NCBI GenBank assembly: GCA_005884715.1
Contig: VAZZ01000244.1
Location: forward strand, 1-16,061
Reading direction: 5' to 3'
DNA from: Alphaproteobacteria bacterium
GTDB lineage: Bacteria > Pseudomonadota > Alphaproteobacteria > Rhizobiales > Aestuariivirgaceae
Length of the DNA: 16,061 bases
Shown here: piece by piece, positions 1 to 7,010 of the stretch
Layout: each line of letters starts with the position of its first letter
Numbering within the stretch: position 1 is the stretch's first letter
Notes under the pieces: model-generated
Databases searched by the model: none
Told to the model about the DNA's origin: nothing
Seen by the model: only the letters and a program-made list of their open reading frames with translations
Translations under genes and position numbers: made by a program

Positions 1-1133
1 TCGGGCGTGCGCGAATTGTCGCTCATCACCACCCCGCCGCTCGACCGGCTGGCGGTCCGCACCTATATCTCGCCCTTCGATCCCATCGTCGTCCGCGAGT
101 CGCTGCTGCGCGAGCATTATCGCGGAGGCCAGAGCTTCTATGTCTGTCCGCGCATCGCCGATATCGAAGAGCAGGCAGACTTCCTGCGCAACCATATTCC
201 AGAGATCAAGTTCCGCGCCGCCCATGGCCGCATGGCGCCGACCGAGCTCGAAGACATCATGAGCGGGTTCTATGACCGCAAATTCGACGTGCTGCTGTCG
301 ACGACGATCGTCGAATCCGGGCTCGACATTCCGAACGCCAATACGCTGATCATCCATCATTCCGAGCAGTTCGGGCTGGCCCAGCTTTACCAGATCCGCG
401 GCCGCATCGGCCGCGCGCCTATGCGCTCCTCACCACGCCCGCCAACCGCACGCTGACGCCAGCGGCGGAGAAGCGGCTCAAGGTGCTGCAGTCGCTCGAT
501 TCACTGGGGGCTGGTTTCACGCTGGCGAGCCATGATCTCGACATCCGCGGCGCCGGCAACCTGCTCGGCGAAGAGCAGTCGGGGCATGTCAAGGAAGTGG
601 GTTATGAACTCTATCAGACGATGCTCGAAGAGGCGGTAGCAAAATTGCGCACCGGAGAGGAGACGCTGGAGGGCGAGGGCACCTGGTCGCCGCAGATCAA
701 TATCGGCACCTCGGTGCTGATCCCTGAAAACTACGTGCCCGACTTGCAATTGCGTCTCGGCCTCTATCGCAGGCTCGCCGATCTCGAGCAGGAGAGCGAT
801 CTCGACGGCTTTGGCGCCGAATTGCATGACCGCTTCGGCCGGGTGCCCGAGGAAGTGAAGCATCTGCTCGATGTGGTGTCGATCAAGCTACTGTGCCGCA
901 GGGCCAATGTGGCAAGCGTCGATGCGGGCCCGAAAGGGGCAGTAATCGGCTTCAGGGGTGATCATTTCGCCAATCCGAAAGCGCTGGTCGAATGGATCAC
1001 CGGGCAGGGGACGCTGGCGAAACTGCGTGCCGCCGATATGAAGCTGGTGATCATGCGAAGCTGGGAAACGCCGGAAGAGCGCCTCAAGGGCACCCGTCAG
1101 ATCATGACCCAGCTGGTCAGGCTGGCGGCTTAA
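1..1133 (+). pseudogene. mfd: Transcription-repair coupling factor Mfd, C-terminal part, frameshifted
   Basis: Mfd is the cytoplasmic ATP-dependent translocase that removes stalled RNA polymerase from damaged DNA and recruits UvrA. The window begins inside the gene. Frame 1 (from base 1, SGVRELSLITTPPLDR) encodes the second RecA-like motor domain, including motif V (TTIVESGLDIPNANTLII) and motif VI (QLYQIRGRIGR, bases about 385-417). Frame 1 then ends prematurely at 454-456. The homologous sequence resumes in frame 3 at RAYALLTTPANRTLTP and continues through LASHDLDIRGAGNLLGEEQS and the C-terminal D7 regulatory domain to the TAA at 1131-1133. Relatives usually read GRxGRSKxRAYAL here, so about three residues plus one base (about 10 nt, net -1) appear lost right after motif VI, in CGCGCG. 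The identity is certain. Whether the lesion is real or an assembly error cannot be told from the sequence. Confidence 0.96.
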
Positions 1134-1156
1134 TAAGAGCGCTCTCTTCTCACAGC

Positions 1157-1268
1157 ACCCTCATGCTGAGGTGGCCGCGGATCGGCCCTCGAAGCATCGA
1201 TCAGGATAGAGCGAGTTCATTGCAACAGACCCTTCGAGGCTCGCTTCGCTCGCGCCTCGGGGTGAGGG
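1157..1268. repeat. Interspersed palindromic repeat of Rhizobiales type
   Basis: The outer arms CCCTCATGCTGAGG (1158-1171) and CCTCGGGGTGAGGG (1255-1268) are imperfect inverted repeats, matching at 11 of 14 positions. Inside them GGCCCTCGAAGC and CCCTTCGAGGC form a second inverted pair. This CCCTCATGCTGAGG...CCTCGAAG...CTTCGAGG...GGTGAGGG architecture resembles an element I know as common in intergenic regions of Bradyrhizobium-like and other Rhizobiales genomes; that resemblance is from memory. It begins 24 bases after the mfd stop, so the transcript could fold into a long hairpin that acts as a 3' end or transcription attenuator. No coding sequence is convincing in 1134-1294. Confidence 0.7.
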
Positions 1269-1294
1269 CAGTAGCCGGTATTCGGCCACTTAGA

Positions 1295-1402
1295 CTAATC
1301 TTCAAGCGTCAGATCGAGCGGACGCGTCAGCAGATAGCGCAGAAGGACTATATTAGCGATGACCGTCACGACGACGGCGCCGATCAAGAAGGTGAGCGAC
1401 AT
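1295..1402 (-). CDS. Possible 35-residue single-pass membrane peptide
   Basis: This short reading frame begins MSLTFLIGAVVVTVIANIVL, continues with a basic, Leu-rich stretch, and ends in LEDs acidic residues at a TAG (1295-1297). Residues 4-21 form one clear hydrophobic helix, followed by Arg-Tyr-Leu-Leu-Thr-Arg and an acidic C-terminus, which fits an inner-membrane micropeptide. A GGGGAG purine run lies about 9 bases upstream of the ATG. It sits 45 bases downstream of the DsbA-type gene on the same strand and could be the last gene of that transcript. I recognise no family. The case rests on the hydrophobicity pattern, the ribosome-binding-like sequence and the position, so a chance frame is still possible. 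Confidence 0.45.
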   Translation of the reverse strand: MSLTFLIGAVVVTVIANIVLLRYLLTRPLDLTLED

Positions 1403-1447
1403 GGCCAGAATCTCCCCTTGCCCTGTCGCGAGGCTGCGCTCCAATGG

Positions 1448-2092
1448 TTAACGTGCCGTTAAGGCTGTTTGCTCGATCGCCTTTTTGATCGTTTCGGCGG
1501 GATGGGCGCCGGAGATGGCGAAGCGGCTGGCGAAGATGAAGGTAGGGACGCCAGTGATACCCATCTTGCCGGCGCCGTTGATCTCAGCGATGACCGGATC
1601 GAGATCGGCGCCGTTGGCGAGCAACTGGGTTACGAGCGCTCCGTCGAGGCCAACATCCGTGGCGGCCTTGACCAGTACCTCGGGCTTGCCGATATCGGCC
1701 CCTTCGGTGAAATAGAGCGCGTAGAGGCGGCTCACCATTTCATCCTGCTTGCCGGCTTCATGCGCCCAGCGGATGAGACGATGCGCGTCGAGCGTATTGG
1801 GCGAGCGGGTTATCTTGTCGAAAGCGAAGGGAATGCCTTCGGCCTTGCCGATCTCGATCAGGGGCGCGTGCATCTGAGCCAAGCGCTCAGGGCTGCCGAA
1901 TTTGCGCTCGAGATAGGTCTTGCGCGGCATGCCCTCCTTCGGAATGGTGGGATCGAGCTGGAAAGGCCGCCAGAAAATGGCGAAGCTCTGCTCGGGCAGC
2001 ATTCGCAATGCCGCTTCCAGGCGCTTCTTGCCGACATAGCACCACGGACATACCACATCGGAGACGATATCGATGGCGATAGGAGCGCTCAT
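1448..2092 (-). CDS. DsbA-family oxidoreductase, FrnE/2-hydroxychromene-2-carboxylate isomerase-like
   Basis: This is a 214-residue thioredoxin-fold protein of the DsbA/FrnE branch. The redox motif CPWC is at residues 15-18, just after the first strand (IAIDIVSDVV), and the cis-proline loop GVPTF is at 181-185 (P183). The helical insert lies between them, with WRPFQLDPTIP near 41-51. Full family length is about 210-220, so it is intact. It has no signal peptide, which fits the cytoplasmic FrnE type rather than periplasmic DsbA. FrnE-like proteins are thiol oxidoreductases or isomerases, sometimes linked to oxidative stress; the exact substrate is not predictable. I chose the ATG at 2090-2092 because AAGGA lies about 7 bases upstream and the family N-terminus begins there; the open frame extends further upstream without homology. 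It follows the yejA-like gene by 40 bases on the same strand. Confidence 0.9.
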   Translation of the reverse strand: MSAPIAIDIVSDVVCPWCYVGKKRLEAALRMLPEQSFAIFWRPFQLDPTIPKEGMPRKTYLERKFGSPERLAQMHAPLIEIGKAEGIPFAFDKITRSPNTLDAHRLIRWAHEAGKQDEMVSRLYALYFTEGADIGKPEVLVKAATDVGLDGALVTQLLANGADLDPVIAEINGAGKMGITGVPTFIFASRFAISGAHPAETIKKAIEQTALTAR

Positions 2093-2132
2093 GGCATTTT
2101 CCTTCATCAGATCGAACCGATCCGATCGCGAT

Positions 2133-3840
2133 CTATGGCTTCTCATACCATAGCGCAGAGCCCTCGAAGCCCGATAGGGGCAGCTCGGCCGGCCGCCCGA
2201 TCGTCTTCCAACGCGCCACCCACTGGCCGCCTGAATCGTAAAATGGCACGATATAGAAGCCATTGACCAGCAGCCGGTCGAGGGCACGGACGGCGGCGAC
2301 GAAATCCTCGCGTGTCGTAGCGGCAAGAAGTGCTCCGATCATCCGATCGACGGCCGGATCGGCGATGCCCGGATAGTTGCGCGTACCGGGTATCCGGCGG
2401 CCGCTGCTGCCGTAATAGAAATCCTGCTCATTGCCGGGGGAGAGCGAGTTCTGCCAAATGACCGGCAACATATCGAATTCATAAGTATCGAGCATGCGTT
2501 GGAACTGGGGCGAATCCAAAACCCTTATGCTCATCTCGATGCCGATCTGGCTGAGCGTGCGCTGATAATGGAGCGCGATCTTCTCCTGCTCCTTGCTCAC
2601 GCAGGAGAGCGTGAAGGCGAAAACCTCTCCCGTCTTGACATTGCTCAGCCGCCCGTCGCGGATCTCCCAGCCGGCTTCCTTGAACAGAGCGACGGTCTGG
2701 CGCAGTACTTTGCGATCGCGGCCCGACCCGTCGGTCTTCGGCAATTCATAGGTTCCATCGAGTATAGCCGAATCGATGCGCGAACTGTCGGCACCGAGGA
2801 GAGCAAGCTCGCGCCCATCCGCCTTGTGGCCAAGATAGGAAAGCTCCGAGCCTGAATAATAGCCCTGGATGCGGCGGTAGAGACCAAAGAAGATGTTTTG
2901 GTTCAACCATTCGAAATCGAACGCTTCGACGAGGGCGCGGCGCACCAGCGGGTTTTCGAACAGGGGCTTGCGCGTGTTTGATCCGTCCATCGAGCGCCGC
3001 CGGAAAATCATAGGCCTGCGACCAGCGGGCGGGATCGGCCTCGACCCTGATATCGGCGATACCTTTCTTGAAGGCCTCGAAGGCGGAATTATTGTCGCGG
3101 AAATAGTCGATGCGCACTTCATCAAAATTCCAAAGGCCACGGTTGAACGGGATGGACTTGCCCCAATAATCCGGATTTTTCCTGTAGGAGATGCGCTCGC
3201 CCGGATTGATTTCCGCCAGCGTGTAGGGGCCCGACCCCATGATCGGATCGAGCGTGCTTGCCACGAAATCGCTCTTCTCCCAATAGTGTTTGGGCAGAAT
3301 GGGCATCAGACTCATGATCAGCGGCAGTTCGCGGTCGCCTTTGTCCTGCGTCATGATGATGGTGCGGGCATCCGGCGTCTCGATCTTCGTGATCTTTGAA
3401 TAATAGCTTTTGAAGCGGGGCAGGCCATGATCGCGCAGCGTCGCCAGCGAGAAGACGACATCGGCCGAGGTGACGGGCTCGCCGTCGGAAAAGCGCGCCT
3501 CAGGCCGCAGCACGAAAGTCATGCGGCTGCGATTGGCGCTGACATCGATGCTCTCGGCGAGAAGGCCATACACCGTGAAGGGCTCGGCGTAGTTGCGGCC
3601 CATCATGCTCTCGAACACATAGGTCGAGACGCTCAAGGCTTTCTGGCCCTTGACGATGAAGGGATTGACGCTGTCGAAGCTGCCCGAAGTGGCCTGGCGC
3701 AACATGCCGCCTTGCGGCGCCTCGGGATTGGCATAGGGCAGATGCTGGAAATCCGCCGGCAATGCCGGTGAACCCTGCATGGCGAGGCCGTGGCGCGGTT
3801 CAGCCCGAGCGAGCGAAGCGCCGGCGAGACACTTGACAGC
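2133..3840 (-). pseudogene. YejA-like family 5 extracellular solute-binding protein of a peptide ABC transporter, broken
   Basis: YejA-type proteins bind oligopeptides (microcin C in E. coli) in the periplasm for a Yej/Opp-type ABC importer. The N-terminal half reads EPRHGLAMQGSPALPADF, then PEAPQGG, FSDGEPVTSADVVFS, GSGPYTLAEINPGERISYRK and NRGLWNFDEVRIDYFRD. The C-terminal half reads NTRKPLFENPLVRRALVEAF, DFEWLNQNIFFGLYRR and so on to a TAG at 2133-2135. The halves are in different frames. Between DGRI (about 2985) and NTRKP (about 2975) roughly 20 residues found in relatives are missing, giving net loss congruent to 2 mod 3. The 5' end is damaged too: a signal-peptide remnant, VKCLAGASLARA, precedes EPRHG, but no ATG/GTG/TTG lies upstream in frame. 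The first in-frame ATG is 3778-3780, inside the mature protein. No permease or ATPase gene is adjacent, so it is either an orphan or a remnant. Confidence 0.87.
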
Positions 3841-3853
3841 TGATTCGCGCGCT

Positions 3854-3893
3854 GTGATCGGACGGAAAACCGGTTCCCACTTTTCCTGATCAC
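3854..3893. repeat. Short palindromic repeat centred on AACCGGTT
   Basis: GTGATC (3854-3859) and GATCAC (3888-3893) are inverted arms around a near-symmetric core containing AAAACCGGTTCCCACTTTT. I recognise AAAACCGGTTCCCACTTTT with flanking GATC as a frequent small intergenic repeat in Rhizobiales genomes; this is from memory and was not searched. It begins 3 bases after the hspQ stop codon and occupies the place where the translation start and N-region of the yejA-like signal peptide should be. That suggests its arrival, or a deletion that joined it, removed the start of that gene. Confidence 0.65.
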
Positions 3894-3896
3894 GCG

Positions 3897-4238
3897 CTAG
3901 TGTTTGCGCCCGCCGCGCAGCCGGTACTGGCTGTTCTTGGAATCAAAGCCTTCGAAGAATTCGCGGATCTGCGGGTGGCGGACCGGTTCGCCTGAGCCGT
4001 CATCCAGCAGATTCTGCTCCGATACATAGGCCACATATTCGGTTTCTTCGTTCTCGGCAAAGAGATGATAGTAGGGCTGGTCCTTGCGTGGCCTGATGTC
4101 TTCAGGAATGGAGAGCCACCATTCCTCGGTGTTGTTAAAGACGGGGTCGACATCGAAAATCACGCCGCGAAACGGAAACAGGCGGTGCTTGACCACTTGC
4201 CCGATGCTGAATTTCGCCTGCGGAATTGCGCCCGTCAT
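3897..4238 (-). CDS. hspQ: Heat shock protein HspQ
   Basis: A 113-residue protein matching the HspQ/YccV family (hemimethylated-DNA-binding-like domain). The typical core is FSIGQVVKHRLFPFRGVIFD (residues 10-29), then DPVFNNTEEWWLSIPEDIRP, DQPYYHLFAENEE and YVAYVSEQNLL. In E. coli HspQ is a heat-induced cytoplasmic protein that affects DnaA stability and modulates Lon proteolysis. The length is normal and all core motifs are present, so it is intact. The ATG at 4236-4238 lacks a strong Shine-Dalgarno sequence (only AAAAG nearby), but the next candidate start would cut into the conserved core. It is the first gene after the probable terminator at 4301-4329 and could lead the transcript that continues into the yejA-like and dsbA genes. 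I could not find a convincing sigma-32 promoter. Confidence 0.93.
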   Translation of the reverse strand: MTGAIPQAKFSIGQVVKHRLFPFRGVIFDVDPVFNNTEEWWLSIPEDIRPRKDQPYYHLFAENEETEYVAYVSEQNLLDDGSGEPVRHPQIREFFEGFDSKNSQYRLRGGRKH

Positions 4239-4300
4239 GCACTTTTAATGACAAGCCTTGAGCCCGATGGCAAGAGGGCAGGAAGATGCTTGTTGAAAAG

Positions 4301-4329
4301 GGAATTGCATCCCATAAGGACTCAATTCC
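4301..4329 (-). terminator. Probable terminator of the hydroxylase-lactonase-LDH-RraA set
   Basis: GGAATTG (4301-4307) pairs with CAATTCC (4323-4329). An inner TCC/GGA pair closes a small CATAA loop. On the minus strand the structure is followed by CTTTTC, a short and imperfect T-tract. It starts 8 bases beyond the stop codon of the RraA-like gene and precedes hspQ, which is the right place to separate two transcripts. The stem is A+T-rich and of moderate strength. Confidence 0.42.
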
Positions 4330-4337
4330 GGGGTATG

Positions 4338-5027
4338 CTAGCTGACCTCGACGATGCGGTCGGACACGAGCACGGATCGGATGAAGTCCGGAATTTCAAG
4401 ACAAGCCTTTACCTTGACTTCGAGAGAGGATTCCGCCGCTCGGACGTCTGACAGCCGCGCCAGCACATCATTGGCAGCGCGGCGCGGGATGACGACCACG
4501 CCGTCATCATCGCCAATGACGATATCTCCCGATTCTATGGCAACGCCGCCGACGACGACCGGAAGGCCAACGCTGCCCGGGCCGTTGCGCGCCGGAGAGT
4601 TGGGACTGAGGCCTCCGCAATAGACCGGCAGGCCGACGCCCAGAATGCCGGCCACATCACGAGCGAGGCCGTCGGTCACCAGACCCTTGACGCCGCGATT
4701 GCGCGCCATGCCCATCAGGAGATCGCCGGTTATCGATGTGCCGGCGAAGCCATCGGTGGAGGCGATGAGAACATCACCTGACCTCGCCTCGGCCAGAGCG
4801 GCGAAGAGAGCGAGGTTGTCGGCAGGGCCGCAATGACAGGTGATGGCGACACCGACCATGACCGATTGAATAGGGGCCAGCGGCTTGATCCGGTAGTCGA
4901 GCGCGCCGCGGCCGCCCAAGGCGTCGACCGCGTGGCCGGTCGGTACATTGGCGAAGCCCGCAATTTCAAGGGCGGTGGGCCGCTCGAAGGCGCGCCGCAT
5001 CGTCAGAAGCGGAGGATCCTTGATCAT
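4338..5027 (-). CDS. RraA-family protein, probable 4-hydroxy-2-oxo-acid aldolase
   Basis: A 229-residue protein of the RraA/HMG-CHA aldolase fold. The family signature is clear: GDLLMGMARNRGVKGLVTDG (residues 101-120) followed by LARDV with R123 and D124, the substrate- and metal-binding pair of class II 4-hydroxy-4-methyl-2-oxoglutarate aldolases, and GDIVIGDDDGVVVIPR (167-182). Most such proteins outside enterobacteria are metal-dependent pyruvate-releasing aldolases or oxaloacetate decarboxylases, not RNase E inhibitors. I therefore infer a catabolic role, with unknown substrate. The chosen ATG (5025-5027) overlaps the stop of the upstream lactate dehydrogenase-like gene as ATGA, a translational coupling arrangement. 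The open frame extends much further upstream, but only as a shadow of that gene. The gene is intact and last in its set. Confidence 0.87.
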   Translation of the reverse strand: MIKDPPLLTMRRAFERPTALEIAGFANVPTGHAVDALGGRGALDYRIKPLAPIQSVMVGVAITCHCGPADNLALFAALAEARSGDVLIASTDGFAGTSITGDLLMGMARNRGVKGLVTDGLARDVAGILGVGLPVYCGGLSPNSPARNGPGSVGLPVVVGGVAIESGDIVIGDDDGVVVIPRRAANDVLARLSDVRAAESSLEVKVKACLEIPDFIRSVLVSDRIVEVS

Positions 5028-6208
5028 CGGCGAGGTCCATTCTGTATGTTGGTGAACAATAAATCGGCGCCGATATCGGCAATGCGGCTGACGCCGCACA
5101 GGCCCATCACCCGATCGATCTCGCGCCTGTAGATATCGAGCAAATGGACGACACCCGCCTCGCCCCCGACGGTGAGGCCCCATAGCTGCGGGCGCCCGAT
5201 CAGGCAGGCTTTGGCGCCGAGCGCCAGAGCCTTGACGACGTCGCTGCCGCGACGGATGCCGCCATCGATGAGAACGGGAATGCTGCCGCCGACGGCGGCA
5301 ACGATATAAGGCAGGACATCGATCGTCGCCGGTGCCCCGTCGAGCTGGCGGCCGCCATGATTGGATACGATCAAGCCGTCGATGCCATGCTCGAGCGCCG
5401 CTTTGGCCTCGTGGGGATGAAGTATGCCTTTGAGGAACAGCGGGCCGGCCCATACCCTGCGCAACTCATCGACATCCGCCCAGGACATCGAAGGGTCAAG
5501 CAGCGAGGCCATCCGCCCGGCCAGCGTCTTGATGTCAGCGGTCTCGTTCGGCCGCACATAGTTGCCGAAGGTGATGCGTCTGATCTCGCCGCGCATGCGC
5601 CACAGCCACTCCGCCTTGAATGCCATGCCGGCCAGTCCGGAAACCCCGAAACGTGGCGGTATGGCGAAGCCATTGCGAATGTCGCGCTCGCGGTTGCCGA
5701 GAAGCTGATTGTCGATGGTCAGAACGAGTGCGTCATAGCCGGATTTCGCGGCGCGCTCGGCGAGCTCGCGGGTAAATGCCCGGTCCCTGTAGATGAATAT
5801 CTGCATCCAGCGCGGCGAGGTTCCACAGGCCGCAACATCCTCGAGAGGCGCCACCGAGCCGTGGCTCAGGCAGAAGCCGGTGCCGGCCCGGCCCGCGGCG
5901 CGCGCCAGGCAGCGCTCGCCGTCCGGCCAGAAAAGCCCCGCGAGGCCTGCCGGACCGATCATGACCGGCAGGCTCAGCTCCTTGCCGAAGAGCGAAACTG
6001 AGAGATCGCGCTCTGACGCGCCTGACAATGGATGGGGAAGTAATTCGACCTCGTCGAACGCCGCCTCGTTGCGCCTCAGGGTGCATTCCTTTTCGGCACC
6101 GCCATCGGCAAAATCGAAGAACGGCGGCGGCAGGACGGCGCGCGCCAAGAGGCGCATCGCCTCGACATTATAGGCGCGACGCTGCCAGGCTTGCCTGGGC
6201 GTCGTCAT
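5024..6208 (-). CDS. FMN-dependent alpha-hydroxy-acid dehydrogenase (LldD family)
   Basis: A 394-residue TIM-barrel flavoenzyme that oxidises an L-2-hydroxy acid to the 2-oxo acid, as in L-lactate dehydrogenase LldD, mandelate dehydrogenase and glycolate oxidase. Visible signatures are FDFADGGAEKE (31-41), LPVMIGPAGLAGL near 80-92, QIFIYRDR (136-143), TIDNQLLGNRERD (164-176), the active-site motif SNHGGRQLD (282-290, catalytic H284 and R287), K260 in FLKG, and the FMN-phosphate site DGGIRRGSDVVKALALGA (315-332). All catalytic residues are present and the length is normal. The start ATG (6206-6208) overlaps the stop of the upstream amidohydrolase gene as ATGA. Substrate cannot be fixed from sequence; L-lactate is plausible because a COG3618 lactonase precedes it, and some deoxy-sugar routes that use such lactonases release L-lactate. 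Confidence 0.92.
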   Translation of the reverse strand: MTTPRQAWQRRAYNVEAMRLLARAVLPPPFFDFADGGAEKECTLRRNEAAFDEVELLPHPLSGASERDLSVSLFGKELSLPVMIGPAGLAGLFWPDGERCLARAAGRAGTGFCLSHGSVAPLEDVAACGTSPRWMQIFIYRDRAFTRELAERAAKSGYDALVLTIDNQLLGNRERDIRNGFAIPPRFGVSGLAGMAFKAEWLWRMRGEIRRITFGNYVRPNETADIKTLAGRMASLLDPSMSWADVDELRRVWAGPLFLKGILHPHEAKAALEHGIDGLIVSNHGGRQLDGAPATIDVLPYIVAAVGGSIPVLIDGGIRRGSDVVKALALGAKACLIGRPQLWGLTVGGEAGVVHLLDIYRREIDRVMGLCGVSRIADIGADLLFTNIQNGPRR

Positions 6209-6988
6209 GCCGGCCGATCGAGGCGATAGAAACGAGCCGCGTTGTCACGGAAGAGTTTGCGTTTCTCCTCTGCCGTGGCGCCCTCGACGACCCAATCGAC
6301 AATCTCGACCCATTGCGGGTAGGTGCCGGCAAGCTCCAGGACATGCCAATCGCCGCCATACATGACGCGATCGAAGCCGAAAGTTTCGATCGCATGGGCA
6401 ATGTAGGGTCTGAGCTGCTCTGAGGTGCTGGCGCCAGGGATCGAATATGCCGGCCTTGATCGCGGGCTTGCCGATATGATCGAGGACGAAGCGGACTTCC
6501 GGACATTGCCGCACCATCTTGATCGCATTGGGCATCTGATGGTGCAGGATGCAGACATCGAAGGCGAGATCGTGCGGCGCCAGCAGCTTCAGTCCGGCGA
6601 TGAAATCGGGACGGATGCAAAATTCGGGATCGGGCTGGTTCTGGATCAGGCGCCGCACCGCGCGCAAGGTCTTGTGGCGGCGGAGCTGATCGAGCTCGAC
6701 CTCGACGGCCTTGCCGCGCTCTAGCGGCAGTGCCGCGACCATGCCGGCGAGCCGCCTGTCCGAATGCGCCAGGCCTTCGATCCATGCCGCTTCTTCGAGA
6801 TGCTGGGGAAAATCGACATCGACCTCGACGAAGACGAATCGATCGATCCTTACTGGATCGGCAGCTCGCATGAGATCATCAGGAAGCGCCTGGCGGTTGA
6901 GCGAGGGTGCATTGCGCGTCCAGGAATAGTCGAGATTCTTCGGATTGAGCAAATGCACGTGGCTGTCGATGATCGGAAATTCAGGCAC
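6205..6988 (-). pseudogene. Amidohydrolase/lactonase (COG3618 type), frameshifted
   Basis: A TIM-barrel hydrolase resembling L-fuconolactonase/L-rhamnono-lactonase-type enzymes. The GTG start at 6986-6988 gives VPEFPIIDSHVHLLNP, with the metal-site HxH at residues 10-12, and is preceded by a strong GAGGGAGGAG. The frame runs through LILHHQ-like FDVCILHHQMPNAIK and FVLDHIGKPAIKAGIFDPWR to about 6425 and then loses homology. The conserved C-terminus (EQLRPYIAHAIETFGFDRVM, then YGGDWHV with the barrel-end Asp) resumes in another frame and ends at TGA 6205-6207. Relatives carry about 25-28 residues between WRQHLR and EQLRPY, including the NVxCKxSG strand. I infer an out-of-frame deletion of about 80 nt (congruent to 2 mod 3). 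It lies 22 bases after the hydroxylase gene and overlaps the next gene by ATGA. The product as written would be inactive. Confidence 0.88.
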
Positions 6989-7010
6989 GGCACTCCTCCC
7001 TCGCAGGTGA

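Noticed and set aside
385..456. Programmed ribosomal frameshift in mfd
   Set aside because: There is no slippery heptamer or downstream structure of the usual kind, and conserved residues (SKx) are missing and not merely out of frame.
1469..2266. A 265-codon open frame on the plus strand
   Set aside because: It is antisense to the DsbA-family gene and carries no domain signature.
4239..4300. Sigma-32 promoter for hspQ
   Set aside because: CTTG elements occur, but no matching -10 at a proper distance was found, so heat regulation is only expected from the family.
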